From assembly GCA_913775525.1 (NCBI GenBank), contig CAJYLH010000035.1, forward strand, positions 1 to 64,000: 64,000 nt of DNA, written 5' to 3'. The DNA is from an uncultured Chryseobacterium sp. (GTDB lineage Bacteria > Bacteroidota > Bacteroidia > Flavobacteriales > Weeksellaceae). Both the position numbers and the translations under genes were made by a program. Positions within the stretch are counted from its first letter, which is position 1. Each line of letters opens with the position of its first letter. The notes below the pieces were generated by a model. That model made no database searches, had not been told where the DNA came from, and saw only the letters and a program-made list of their open reading frames with translations. This document shows positions 18,478-27,500 of this stretch, one piece after another.

Positions 18478-20616
18478 ATGACCAAAAAGATACTTCTATC
18501 TGTATTCCTGGTTCCGGCTGCCATGGCTTTTGCCCAACAGTACGGCGGAATGTGGATCCCGACGGAGCTGAATGAAAAAGAAATGAAAGAGCTGGGCATG
18601 AAAATCTCTGCCAAGGATATCTTCAACACGCAAAAGCCCAGCATTAAAGATGCGGTAGTCCAGTTCAACGGAGGATGTACGGCGGAAATTATTTCCCCGA
18701 AAGGACTCCTGCTGACCAACCACCACTGCGGATACGGACAGATCCAAAATCATTCTACCGTTCAGAACGACCTGCTCACCAACGGCTTCTGGGCTAAAAA
18801 TATGACCGGTGAGCTGCCTAACCCGGGCGTAACAGTTGACTTCATCGTTGACATTAAAGAAGTAACCCCTCAGATCCTTGAAGGGACGGAACGGCTTACC
18901 GAACCTGAACTTACAAAGAAAATCGCCGCGAACATCGAGGTATATAAAAACAGCCAGAAAATCGAACCTTATCAATCGGTTTCTGTAAAATCCATGTACT
19001 ACGGCAATAAATTCTATGCTTTTACCATTGAGACATATAAAGACATCCGTCTGGTAGGCGCACCGCCGCAAAGCATCGGAAAATTCGGTTCCGACACGGA
19101 CAACTGGGTATGGCCGAGGCATACCGGAGATTTTTCCATGTTCAGGATTTACGCGGATAAGAACAATAAACCCGCAGAATATTCCACAGACAATGTCCCA
19201 TATGTTCCGAAACACTACCTTCCGGTATCCATTAAAGACAAAAACGAAAACGATTTTACTTTTGTATTCGGCTTTCCGGGAAGGACTACTGAATACCTTC
19301 CTGCCATTGCCGTTGAAAAGATCATGACGGAAATTGATCCGGCAAGAATTGCTGTAAGAGATGTCGCCCTTAAAACCCTGGACGAGAAAATGCGCGCCGA
19401 TGATGCCACAAGGATCCAGTATGCATCCAAATATGCATCTGTGGCCAATTACTGGAAAAAATGGATCGGGGAAGTTGAAGGACTGAAAAAGTCTAACGCC
19501 GTAGCCAAAAAGAAGGCGTATGAAAATACTTTGGCAAATAAAAACGAGCAGATCAAAATCACGCTGGACCAGCTGAATAAACTCTACAGCGACCAGGCTC
19601 CTTTTGCCCTGAACAATGCCTACTATTCTGAAGTGATCAGGAATGCTGAAACCCTGATGCTGGCTAACCTGTACTATAATTACGTTACTGCAACAGAAGC
19701 CGGGAAAACGGATGAAAAAAGTACGGCATCACTGAAATCCAGGCTGAAGTCATTCTACAAAGATTATAACCCTGAACTGGATGCGAAAGTTACCGCCAAG
19801 CTTCTTGCCCTGTATGCCAATAAAACCGCACCTCAGTTCCTGCCGGCAGGCTTTGACCAATACAAAAATGAAGCGCAGAACCTGCAGGCTATTGAAAATA
19901 TGTCTAAAAATTCAATCATCAGCGGCAGATCCGAAGTAAACGGAGCCTCTCTGAGCGGTGATATCGATAAAGCATTTTCCAATCCGGATAAGCTGGTTAA
20001 AACATTAAAGAAAGACCCCGTGTATGAGCTGTTTTTAACGATGAGAGAAGCGTATACCACAAAAGCTGATCCTCAGTTCGCCACTTTGCAGGCTAAAATC
20101 GATGCTTTGCAGAAAACCTATATGGCGCAGCAGATGGCCACAGATAAAACCCGTAAGTTCTTCCCGGATGCCAATTCCACGCTTAGGGTGACTTACGGAA
20201 AAGTAAAAGGCTCTTCACCGAGGGATGCCGTTTCCTATAACTACCAGACCCACCTGGCAGGAGTCATGGAAAAATATGTTCCCGGAGATTATGAATTCGA
20301 TGTTCCTAAAAAACTGATCGACCTGTATGGGAAAAAAGATTTCGGGAATTACAAAGATAAAACAGGCGATGTTCCGGTAGGATTCACTGCAACCAACCAT
20401 ACCACGGGAGGGAACTCCGGAAGCCCGGCGCTGGATGCCAACGGGAACCTTGTCGGACTGAATTTCGACCGGCAGTGGGAAGGTACGATGAGCGACATCA
20501 ATTATGATCCGCGATTCAGCCGCAACATCATGGTGGATACCAAATACATCCTTTTTATCATCGATAAATTTGCCGATTCAAAATGGCTGATCGATGAAAT
20601 GAAAGTGGTTAAATAA
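18478..20616 (+). CDS. dpp11: Asp/Glu-specific dipeptidyl-peptidase 11 (S46 family)
   Basis: The product has 712 residues and a signal peptide ending AFAQ. Family S46 enzymes release dipeptides from oligopeptides in the periplasm. The catalytic His lies in TNHHCGYGQ (about 82-83) and the Ser in TTGGNSGSPALDANG near 655. Eighteen residues after this Ser, in LNFDR, is an Arg, the residue known to select Asp/Glu at P1 in DPP11; DPP7 has Gly there. ATG at 18478 is chosen over the in-frame TTG two codons earlier. It forms a single-gene unit. Confidence 0.9.
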   Translation: MTKKILLSVFLVPAAMAFAQQYGGMWIPTELNEKEMKELGMKISAKDIFNTQKPSIKDAVVQFNGGCTAEIISPKGLLLTNHHCGYGQIQNHSTVQNDLLTNGFWAKNMTGELPNPGVTVDFIVDIKEVTPQILEGTERLTEPELTKKIAANIEVYKNSQKIEPYQSVSVKSMYYGNKFYAFTIETYKDIRLVGAPPQSIGKFGSDTDNWVWPRHTGDFSMFRIYADKNNKPAEYSTDNVPYVPKHYLPVSIKDKNENDFTFVFGFPGRTTEYLPAIAVEKIMTEIDPARIAVRDVALKTLDEKMRADDATRIQYASKYASVANYWKKWIGEVEGLKKSNAVAKKKAYENTLANKNEQIKITLDQLNKLYSDQAPFALNNAYYSEVIRNAETLMLANLYYNYVTATEAGKTDEKSTASLKSRLKSFYKDYNPELDAKVTAKLLALYANKTAPQFLPAGFDQYKNEAQNLQAIENMSKNSIISGRSEVNGASLSGDIDKAFSNPDKLVKTLKKDPVYELFLTMREAYTTKADPQFATLQAKIDALQKTYMAQQMATDKTRKFFPDANSTLRVTYGKVKGSSPRDAVSYNYQTHLAGVMEKYVPGDYEFDVPKKLIDLYGKKDFGNYKDKTGDVPVGFTATNHTTGGNSGSPALDANGNLVGLNFDRQWEGTMSDINYDPRFSRNIMVDTKYILFIIDKFADSKWLIDEMKVVK

Positions 20617-20640
20617 CCTGTTGTTTTACTGTAAAAAATA

Positions 20641-20671
20641 GTTTCGGCCGCTCCTTTGGAGCGGCCGAAAC
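20641..20671. terminator. Bidirectional terminator
   Basis: A 14-bp perfect GC-rich stem, GTTTCGGCCGCTCC with GGAGCGGCCGAAAC around TTT, lies between the convergent dpp11 and M16 genes. Confidence 0.9.
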
Positions 20672-20694
20672 ATTTTATTTTATCTTACATTTTA

Positions 20695-23562
20695 TCAGTG
20701 CCCGAAAATATCTTTCAGGCTGACTTCCGTAAAGGTTCCCATCTGGTCTACCGCTTCCCTGTTCAGGTTATCCCTTTTACCGATGATCGCTGTATTGAAC
20801 CGGATCGGCTTAACAGCGGCATCATAAAATGCTCTGAGGTCTTCAAATTTGAGATCCTTGATCTGTTCATAAATATCTTTCCTGAAATCATGGCTGATGC
20901 CCAATTTTTTCAGCCTTAATGTATTAAAGAAGATATTCGTACGCGTAATCCGGGCAGAAGCGATTTGTTTCAGGGCTGCATTACGTGCATTTTCAAACTG
21001 GATCGGCACTTCAGGAAGTTCATCCATCAGTTCATCCATCGTATCGACAGCAACCTGGAGCTTATCCGGCTGCGTCCCGATGTAGGTGGTGATATAATCG
21101 TGGTGCCCGAGTTCAGCATTCGCGGCGTAAGAAACATAGGCGGAATAGGCTAAACTTTTACTTTCCCTGATTTCCTGGAAGACGATGGAGGACAGTCCTC
21201 TTCCGAAATATTCGTTGAATACATTGATTTTTCCCAAATCATGGATATTTACTTCTTTCCCGCGGCCTGCTTTGCTCATTTCCATCTGCACCATATCATA
21301 ATCCGTAAAATAAACGTTTCCGGTGGTTTCCGGCTCAGGATAGATCTTTGGTTCAGGAACCTGGAGGCTCTGTGGCTGAATATAATTTTCAATATATCCT
21401 TTGAAGCGTTCAAAATCCTTTCCGTAGAAAAACAGCTGATACGGATAGCTGAACAGGTTTTTCATCCGGTCGGTGAAGACTTCTACACTGCTGTTTTCCA
21501 GTTCTTCCCTGGAAATCACATCTGTAAACCTGGAAAATGGGCCAATCTTCGTATAGGTAGTCAGTGCCGTCATGATGCGGTTCTTATCTTTCTTCACGGC
21601 AGCACGGTTCTCCAACAGCGTTTGTACAAACTGACGGTAAATTTCCTGGTCCGGCTTCACGTTGTGCATCCAGTGCTGAAGCAGGGCAATCCCTTTTTCA
21701 ATATTTTCTTCCAGCCCGTTTAAGGAAATAAGCAGCTGGTCATGCGTGGTTTTAAAATCGTTGGTTACCCCGATCTTGAAAAATTCCATTTTCAGTTCCT
21801 CGGGAGAATAACGGTCGGTACCCAGGTATTGCAACACCTGCGTAGCAACGCCGAGATCCCGGTCATGGTCGCTTCCCAGGGGAAAGATAAAATGAACCTG
21901 AGCCAGGTCATTGTATTTATTACTGACAAAGCTCAGCGGCTTGCCTTTCACCTCATTCTGGCGGATCTCTTTATCATAATCGATAAATTCAGGCTGGATG
22001 TCCTGGGTTTTTTCTGCCAGGATCGCTTTCAAGAAGTCAGATTGAGCTTCGCGGTTGATTTTCACCGGCGTAATGCCCGGATTGTCAACCCGGATCAGCT
22101 GATCATTGATGCCTTTCTCTTTGTATACGGCAACATAATTATCCTTAAAAAATCCCTGTGCAAAATTGATGACATCTTCTTTCGTAAATGATGCATAGTC
22201 CTCCATTTCATTCAGTTCCTGTTCCCAGGTCCTGCCTTTAATGTAGGTATCGTAAAGGTTGGTGGCCAGACCGTCTGCCGTTTCCAGGGTTTTCAGCCTC
22301 TGGAGTTTAAAATCATTGATGATAGCCGGGAGCATCCAGTCCGGGAATTCTCCTTTCTTCAGCAGCTCAATCTCCTGTAGCACCATATCTTTGGCTTCGT
22401 CCATTGTCTGGTTTTCTTTGGGTACCGCTACCACGGAAAAATAGCCATATTGCTTCAGGCCTACGGAAAAAGCCTGTGCCCAGAGCATTTTCTGGGTCTG
22501 GTTAATGTGCAGGTCCAGGAGTCCGGCTTCTCCCCTGTTGCTTAGGATGTTGGCTGCAATATCCGCCAGCATGGCTTCGCGTGTGCCGTAACTTTCTGTT
22601 CTCCAGGCCAGCTGTATCCTCGGCGTGGTCGGGCTTTTCACGGTCCTCTGAACGATCCGGGTCATTGGCTGCTCTGTTACCGGAGTTTTCTCAGGAAGCT
22701 CGCGGTAAGGAATGCTGCCGAAATATCGGTCGACCAGCTGAATAGTTTCCTCGAAATCCAGGTCTCCTACCAATACCATGGCGTAATTGTTGGGAACGTA
22801 ATACTCGTCAAAATACTGGTGGATGGCTTTCATGGAAGGATTTTTCAGATGTTCCGCCTTTCCCAGCGTGGTCTGCTGTCCGTTCGGGTGATTGGGGAAC
22901 AGGGCATCCATCAGTTCATACTGCACCAGCCTGGAATCATTGTCCTGCGCGCGGTTGAACTCTTCGTACACCGACTCCAGTTCGGTATGGAAAAGCCGTA
23001 ACGCCAGTTCAGAAAACCTTTCCTGTTCTATTTTAAGCCATTTTTCCAGCTCATTGTTAGGGATATTATTCTTATAGACCGTTTCATCAAACCAGGTATG
23101 GGCATTGGTTCCAGTCGCTCCCAGGGAAGAAATAGCCTTATCATACTCATTGGCAATGGCATATTGGCTGGCTTCCTGGGAAACCTGGTCTATCTGACTA
23201 TAAATTTCTTTCTTTTTTTCTGCATCCGGCTCTGCTTTGTGCTGTTCGTACAGCTCAGAAATTTCATCCAGCAGTACCTTTTCCTTTTCCCAGTCCAGGC
23301 TTCCGATTTTGGAAGTACCTTTAAACATCATATGCTCCAGGTAATGGGCCAATCCGGTGTTATCCGCAGGATCATTATTGCTTCCTGTCCTCACCGGGAT
23401 ATACGTCTGGATCCGCGGAGCATCGGTATTCTTGGCAAGAAATACCTTCAGTCCGTTCTTCAGAGTGTAGATCCGTACATTATTTTCGTCGTGGGTAATG
23501 GTAGTATATTCGTAATTATGATTATCGGTGTGAATCGTTTCCTTATATTTTTTATCCGTCAT
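20695..23562 (-). CDS. M16-family zinc metallopeptidase, large fused form
   Basis: The 955-residue protein contains two M16 repeats. The active N-terminal repeat has the inverted zinc motif HYLEH (His73, Glu76, His77) with a distal Glu in ESVYEEFNRA, and the second repeat is inactive. A charged helical insertion (about 95-130) lies after the zinc motif. No signal peptide is visible: the N-terminus is hydrophilic, so location is uncertain. Such pitrilysin-like proteases degrade short peptides, which would complement DPP11 in the convergent neighbour. Confidence 0.85.
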   Translation of the reverse strand: MTDKKYKETIHTDNHNYEYTTITHDENNVRIYTLKNGLKVFLAKNTDAPRIQTYIPVRTGSNNDPADNTGLAHYLEHMMFKGTSKIGSLDWEKEKVLLDEISELYEQHKAEPDAEKKKEIYSQIDQVSQEASQYAIANEYDKAISSLGATGTNAHTWFDETVYKNNIPNNELEKWLKIEQERFSELALRLFHTELESVYEEFNRAQDNDSRLVQYELMDALFPNHPNGQQTTLGKAEHLKNPSMKAIHQYFDEYYVPNNYAMVLVGDLDFEETIQLVDRYFGSIPYRELPEKTPVTEQPMTRIVQRTVKSPTTPRIQLAWRTESYGTREAMLADIAANILSNRGEAGLLDLHINQTQKMLWAQAFSVGLKQYGYFSVVAVPKENQTMDEAKDMVLQEIELLKKGEFPDWMLPAIINDFKLQRLKTLETADGLATNLYDTYIKGRTWEQELNEMEDYASFTKEDVINFAQGFFKDNYVAVYKEKGINDQLIRVDNPGITPVKINREAQSDFLKAILAEKTQDIQPEFIDYDKEIRQNEVKGKPLSFVSNKYNDLAQVHFIFPLGSDHDRDLGVATQVLQYLGTDRYSPEELKMEFFKIGVTNDFKTTHDQLLISLNGLEENIEKGIALLQHWMHNVKPDQEIYRQFVQTLLENRAAVKKDKNRIMTALTTYTKIGPFSRFTDVISREELENSSVEVFTDRMKNLFSYPYQLFFYGKDFERFKGYIENYIQPQSLQVPEPKIYPEPETTGNVYFTDYDMVQMEMSKAGRGKEVNIHDLGKINVFNEYFGRGLSSIVFQEIRESKSLAYSAYVSYAANAELGHHDYITTYIGTQPDKLQVAVDTMDELMDELPEVPIQFENARNAALKQIASARITRTNIFFNTLRLKKLGISHDFRKDIYEQIKDLKFEDLRAFYDAAVKPIRFNTAIIGKRDNLNREAVDQMGTFTEVSLKDIFGH

Positions 23563-23600
23563 AAACTCGTTTCATTTTTGTCCTCAATCCTGAGGCATTA

Positions 23601-23608
23601 CAAATGTA
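23601..23608 (-). promoter_or_regulatory. Candidate -7 box of the M16 gene
   Basis: TACATTTG on the minus strand lies 39 bp upstream of the ATG at 23562. Confidence 0.4.
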
Positions 23609-23682
23609 AGCAATCATACGGGAAAGGTCCCTGTTTTTCTTGTTATTGCATCTATGATCATCATAATCAAAACCCAAAGTCG

Positions 23683-23810
23683 GAGCTGGCTGAGCTCAAC
23701 TCAGATGTATGGGAGCTTATTCCGGCTATCCGCTCATACTCCTCGCGCCAATGCCCGGTCCGGCCCTGCTGCGGGGTAACCGCTGCTATCCGGGCTAGTG
23801 AATGGAAATC
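23683..23810. repeat. GC-rich intergenic repeat-like unit
   Basis: The block stands out by GC content and contains related copies of a GCTATCCG word: GGCTATCCGCT near 23724-23734 and GCTGCTATCCGGGCT near 23782-23796. These bracket a C/G-rich core. I associate this kind of sequence with dispersed intergenic repeats in flavobacterial genomes, but that is from memory and untested. It encodes no recognisable protein. Confidence 0.4.
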
Positions 23811-23842
23811 CTGCCAGGAAAATACGGTTTACCCATCATCCA

Positions 23843-23873
23843 GCCTTGTCAAGGTTTTAAACCTAGACAAGGC
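23843..23873. repeat. Palindrome GCCTTGTC / GACAAGGC
   Basis: Eight-bp outer arms, one A-A mismatch, then AGGTTT facing AAACCT around a single central base. As a cruciform or RNA hairpin it would be strong. It lies 98 bp upstream of the regulator start codon. Confidence 0.65.
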
Positions 23874-23936
23874 TTCCGTACCTGAACATAAGGCTCAACC
23901 TTCAGCCTCATTTACTTTAATCCAAAATAAATTCAA

Positions 23937-23944
23937 TAAGTTTG
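23937..23944 (+). promoter_or_regulatory. Candidate -7 box of the NtrC-type regulator
   Basis: TAAGTTTG lies 26 bp upstream of the ATG at 23971. Confidence 0.45.
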
Positions 23945-23970
23945 CATCAGTTTTTCCAAATTTACGCACC

Positions 23971-25296
23971 ATGTCCGGAAACATCCTCATCATCGATGAC
24001 GAGATCAAGCTCCTTAAACTTTTAGGAATGATCCTCTCCCAGGAAGATTTTAACGTCAAACAGGCCTCCACCGCACGTTCGGCCATGACCATGCTCGAAC
24101 AGGCTGAATTTGATGTCGTATTAAGTGATGTCCGCCTGCCGGATGCATTTGGTGTTGAGCTTGTACAATCCATCAAGGCAAAGTACCCGCACCTGGAAAT
24201 TATCCTGATGACTGCCTTCGGGAATATTACCGATGCCGTTCAGGCCATGAAAAATGGTGCTTATGACTATCTGGTCAAGGGAGATGACAATGAAAAAATC
24301 ATCCCGCTGGTGTATAAAGCCATGGAAAAAGCAAAAGATAATGCGGTTAAAAAAGCACAGAAACCAACTGCTCAGAAAGGTTTTGAAGCCATCATCGGAA
24401 CATCACCACTGATCCTCCAGGCCAAAAAGCTCGCAGAAAAAGTGGCTGTTACTGATGCTACGGTCCTGCTGACCGGCGAAACCGGGACCGGCAAAGAAGT
24501 TTTTGCCAATGCCATCCACCAGGGCAGCGAAAGGAAAAAAAATAATTTTGTTGCCATCAACTGCTCTGCATTCAGCAGGGAAATCCTGGAAAGTGAACTC
24601 TTCGGGCATAAAGCAGGCGCCTTTACCGGAGCGGTAAAAGACAAGAAAGGGCTTATAGAAGAAGCCAATGGCGGCACTCTGTTTCTGGATGAGATCGGGG
24701 AAATGCCTGTTGAACTCCAGGCCAAATTACTGCGCGTCCTGGAAACCCGCGAATTCATAAAAATGGGAGAAACCAAAGTGTCAAAATCAGATTTCCGGCT
24801 TATTGCCGCTACCAACCGTGACCTGGAAGAGGAAATCAGGCAGGGAAATTTCAGGGAAGACCTGTATTTCAGGCTGAACATCTTCGAGATCCGGCTTCCT
24901 GCCCTCCGCGAAAGAAAAGAAGACCTGAAAGCCCTTGCTAAAAACTTCATTGACCTTTTCTCCCAGAAGCTGCATATTTCCAGCCTCCATGTAGATCCGG
25001 AATACTATGCACTATTACGGAAGAACGACTGGAAAGGCAATATCCGTGAACTGCGGAATACCGTGGAACGAAGCCTTATCCTGATGAATGATCATCAGCT
25101 GGATGCAGAAAGCCTGCCGCAATATTCTGAAAAAAATGTTTCCGGAAACGACTCTTTAAGCATGAAATCCCTGGAAAAAGAACACATCCAGAAAGTCCTG
25201 CAGTATACGAAAGGCAACAAAGCGGAAGCAGCACGCCTGCTGGAAATCGGGATTGCTACATTGTACCGAAAGCTGGAGGAGTATGGACTTCGGTAA
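23971..25296 (+). CDS. Sigma-54-dependent response regulator (NtrC family)
   Basis: The 441-residue protein has a receiver domain (residues 1-120; IIDDE acidic pocket, phospho-acceptor Asp in LSDVRLP near 52, Lys in YLVKGDD). The AAA+ sigma-54 activator domain has GETGTGKE (Walker A), the GAFTGA loop that contacts sigma-54, and LFLDEIGEMP (Walker B). A C-terminal Fis-type helix-turn-helix follows (NKAEAARLLEIGIATLYRKLEEYGL). ATG at 23971 is chosen because the in-frame extension upstream is not protein-like. It precedes the kdp operon and probably replaces KdpE as its regulator, with the kinase at 33025-34740 as partner. Confidence 0.9.
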   Translation: MSGNILIIDDEIKLLKLLGMILSQEDFNVKQASTARSAMTMLEQAEFDVVLSDVRLPDAFGVELVQSIKAKYPHLEIILMTAFGNITDAVQAMKNGAYDYLVKGDDNEKIIPLVYKAMEKAKDNAVKKAQKPTAQKGFEAIIGTSPLILQAKKLAEKVAVTDATVLLTGETGTGKEVFANAIHQGSERKKNNFVAINCSAFSREILESELFGHKAGAFTGAVKDKKGLIEEANGGTLFLDEIGEMPVELQAKLLRVLETREFIKMGETKVSKSDFRLIAATNRDLEEEIRQGNFREDLYFRLNIFEIRLPALRERKEDLKALAKNFIDLFSQKLHISSLHVDPEYYALLRKNDWKGNIRELRNTVERSLILMNDHQLDAESLPQYSEKNVSGNDSLSMKSLEKEHIQKVLQYTKGNKAEAARLLEIGIATLYRKLEEYGLR

Positions 25297-25376
25297 AAGT
25301 TATGAGTTGTGAGTTTAATGTTAAGAGTTATCTATTCGTTTCTTTAGGATGGAAACAATGATCATTTTAATAACAG

Positions 25377-25401
25377 GTCTATCATTTTGATAGGCTTTTT
25401 T
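25377..25401 (+). terminator. Terminator after the NtrC-type regulator
   Basis: A 7-bp stem (GTCTATC with GATAGGC, one G-T pair, loop ATTTT) is followed by TTTTTTGTTTT. It separates the regulator from the kdp transcript. Confidence 0.75.
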
Positions 25402-25483
25402 GTTTTCCTGCATCTCTCTATTTAAGCATAAAATATTATTAATCAATTCCTTATTTAAATGATTTCGGAAATGGAATCCCTTT

Positions 25484-25499
25484 TGGCATTAGGGATACA
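25484..25499 (+). promoter_or_regulatory. Weak -24/-12-like sequence before the kdp operon
   Basis: TGGCATTAGGGATACA resembles the sigma-54 consensus TGGCAC-N5-TTGCA, but the invariant -12 GC reads AC. It overlaps a short inverted repeat ATCCCT (25476-25481) and AGGGAT (25491-25496). A second near match begins at 25472 and has GG instead of GC. Confidence 0.2.
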
Positions 25500-25515
25500 G
25501 AATAAATAATATACA

Positions 25516-25623
25516 ATGACAATTTCAAGACAAACATTCCAGAAATGGAACCATGCCGTACTCAGTATGCCGATGGTTTCGTACGCAGTATTCACCGTAT
25601 TAACCCTAATCGTTTCGATATGA
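25516..25623 (+). CDS. Micro-ORF before kdpF, hydrophobic C-terminus
   Basis: This open frame of 35 codons starts MTISRQTFQKW and ends in a membrane-like stretch (VSYAVFTVLTLIVSI). Its TGA overlaps the ATG of the next micro-ORF (TGATG), an arrangement typical of translational coupling. No family is recognised. It could be a leader peptide or a small Kdp subunit, and expression is unproven. Confidence 0.4.
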   Translation: MTISRQTFQKWNHAVLSMPMVSYAVFTVLTLIVSI

Positions 25624-25703
25624 TGCTGCTGTGCCTTATGATCCTGTGTGTATTCCTGTTCTGGATGATCTACAGGTCCGTTGAATTTTTTGATCAAATA
25701 TAA
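25623..25703 (+). CDS. Micro-ORF encoding a single membrane helix, before kdpF
   Basis: The 26-residue product MLLCLMILCVFLFWMIYRSVEFFDQI is cut here into its parts: one hydrophobic helix (residues 1-17) and a short polar tail RSVEFFDQI. It starts inside the stop codon of the preceding micro-ORF and ends 15 bp before kdpF. Size and shape resemble KdpF, so it may be a second small subunit. Confidence 0.45.
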   Translation: MLLCLMILCVFLFWMIYRSVEFFDQI

Positions 25704-25718
25704 ATCAGACAGAGAATT

Positions 25719-25796
25719 ATGTGGAGTTTATTTTTCCTTTCCGTCCTCGCTTTCGTGTACATCTGCTATGTACTGATAAAACCTGAAAAATTTTAG
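25719..25796 (+). CDS. kdpF: KdpF, small subunit of the potassium-transporting ATPase
   Basis: The gene encodes 25 residues starting MWSLFFLSVLAFVYICYVL and ending IKPEKF. A single membrane helix ending in a P-E-(K/R)-F motif is typical of KdpF, which stabilises the KdpABC complex. It lies 9 bp before kdpA. Confidence 0.85.
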   Translation: MWSLFFLSVLAFVYICYVLIKPEKF

Positions 25797-25805
25797 CCTG
25801 AAAAC

Positions 25806-27500
25806 ATGAATACAGAAATCTTAGGCATTATTGTCATGTTTGCCATTACCACCGTGATCGGTGTCTTTTTAGGAAAATACATTGCCGGTGTATATGGCTA
25901 TAAAAAAACGTTTTTAAACAGGCTTTTCCAGCCGGTTGAACATCTCATCTACAGAATTTCGGGTATTAATCCGGATAAGCAGATGACCTGGAAACAGAAT
26001 ATGTTTGCCATGCTCACCATCAACATAGTCTGGTTCATCATCGGATTCTTCATTTTACTGAATCAGTCATGGCTTCCGATAAATCCGGACGGCAATCCTG
26101 ATATGTCCCCCGATCTAGCCTTTAATACGGCCATATCCTTTCTTGTCAACTGTAATTTGCAGCATTATTCCGGTGAAACCGGAGTCAGCTACCTTAGCCA
26201 GCTTTACCTGATGTTCCTGCAGTTTGTCACTGCGGCAACAGGAATGGCTGCTATGGCGGTACTGTTCAAAGCATTCAAGGATAAAACCACCACGGAACTG
26301 GGCAACTTCTACGATTTTTTCGTCAGATCAATGACCAGGATCTTGGTTCCTTTAAGTATTGTAGTCGCCTTCATCCTGTCTGCCAACGGAAGCCCGATGA
26401 CTTTTGAAGGTAAAGACCATATCACCACTCTGGAGGGACAGAAAATGGACGTTTCGCGGGGTCCTGCCGCCGCCTTTATCGCCATTAAGCATTTAGGGAC
26501 TAATGGTGGCGGATTTTTCGGGGCCAATTCCGCGCATCCGCTGGAAAACCCGAATTACCTGACGAATATGACTGAAATGGTTACCCAGATGATCATCCCT
26601 TTTGCATTGGTATTTGCACTAGGCTTTTATTTAAAGAAAAGGAAACTCTCATTGACCATTTTCGCGGTCATGACCATTGGTTTTATAGCCTTGACCGTTC
26701 CCAATATCATCAATGAAACCCAGGGAAATCCGCTGATTACCCAAATGGGCACAGATCCTCATCTCGGAGCGATGGAAGGTAAGGAAATCCGTTTCGGAAG
26801 TGCTGCATCGGCCTATTGGAGTATTGCAACAACTGTTATATCCACTGGTTCGGTAAATGCCATGCACGACAGCACCATGCCGCTTTCCGGGATGAACCAG
26901 CTGCTGGCCATGATGATCAACTGCTTCTACGGGGGCTGCGGTGTGGGCATCCTGAATTACTTTATCTTCATTATCCTGGCTGTATTTATCAGCGGCCTGA
27001 TGGTGGGACGTACCCCTGAATTCTTAGGAAAGAAAATTGAAGCCAAGGAAATGAAAATTGCCATGATCGTCGCCCTATTCCACCCGTTCCTGATTCTCGT
27101 GGGTACTGCTTTAACCGCCTATCTGCCGGAATTCGGGACCAAGACACTCAATAATCCGGGATTCCACGGCTTCAGTGAAATGCTGTATGAATTTACGTCC
27201 TCTTCCGCCAATAACGGATCCGGATTCGAAGGCCTGGGCGATAATACGCCATGGTGGAATATCTCCACCGGTGTTGTATTGCTGCTGTCAAGATTCATCC
27301 CGATCATCGGCCCGATAGCCATTGCAGGATTGCTTGCACAGAAAAAATACATCCCGGAAAGTGCAGGAACGCTGAAAACGGATACGGCAACCTTCGGATT
27401 CATGACCTTAGCCGTCATCCTTCTGATCGCCGCATTGTCCTTCTTCCCTGCCCTGACGCTGGGACCGATCGCTGAACAACTGCAATATTTTGGTAAATAG
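25806..27500 (+). CDS. kdpA: Potassium-transporting ATPase channel subunit KdpA
   Basis: The 564-residue polytopic inner-membrane protein is the potassium-selective, SKT-superfamily subunit of KdpFABC. Recognisable segments are NCNLQHYSGETG (first selectivity loop), GTNGGGFFGANSAHPLENPN, GSVNAMHDSTMPLSGM and SSANNGSGFEGLGDNTPWWN (fourth loop). Length matches the family. Downstream, 221 bp of AT-rich repeated DNA separates it from kdpB, unusual for an operon whose genes normally touch. Confidence 0.96.
   Translation: MNTEILGIIVMFAITTVIGVFLGKYIAGVYGYKKTFLNRLFQPVEHLIYRISGINPDKQMTWKQNMFAMLTINIVWFIIGFFILLNQSWLPINPDGNPDMSPDLAFNTAISFLVNCNLQHYSGETGVSYLSQLYLMFLQFVTAATGMAAMAVLFKAFKDKTTTELGNFYDFFVRSMTRILVPLSIVVAFILSANGSPMTFEGKDHITTLEGQKMDVSRGPAAAFIAIKHLGTNGGGFFGANSAHPLENPNYLTNMTEMVTQMIIPFALVFALGFYLKKRKLSLTIFAVMTIGFIALTVPNIINETQGNPLITQMGTDPHLGAMEGKEIRFGSAASAYWSIATTVISTGSVNAMHDSTMPLSGMNQLLAMMINCFYGGCGVGILNYFIFIILAVFISGLMVGRTPEFLGKKIEAKEMKIAMIVALFHPFLILVGTALTAYLPEFGTKTLNNPGFHGFSEMLYEFTSSSANNGSGFEGLGDNTPWWNISTGVVLLLSRFIPIIGPIAIAGLLAQKKYIPESAGTLKTDTATFGFMTLAVILLIAALSFFPALTLGPIAEQLQYFGK

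Larger units (their letters stand above)
23563..23970. other. Intergenic region with GC-rich repeat unit and palindrome
   Basis: This 408-bp divergent region holds candidate -7 boxes of both flanking genes, a GC-rich island at about 23680-23810 and a palindrome at 23843-23873. A reading frame is open across it from 23098 into the regulator gene, but it lacks protein-like character. Confidence 0.6.

Noticed and set aside
23098-23970. In-frame N-terminal extension of the NtrC-type regulator by about 290 codons
   Set aside because: It lies antisense to the M16 gene and across a repeat-like intergenic island. The receiver domain starts right at 23971 behind a -7 box, and the extension has no protein-like features.
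25472-25499. Sigma-54 promoter for kdp
   Set aside because: Two near matches both fail at the invariant -12 GC. Kept only as a weak feature, not as a finding.
25455-25697. 80-codon frame on the minus strand before kdpF
   Set aside because: It overlaps the coupled plus-strand micro-ORFs, which have the better context. It has no signal, domain or promoter.
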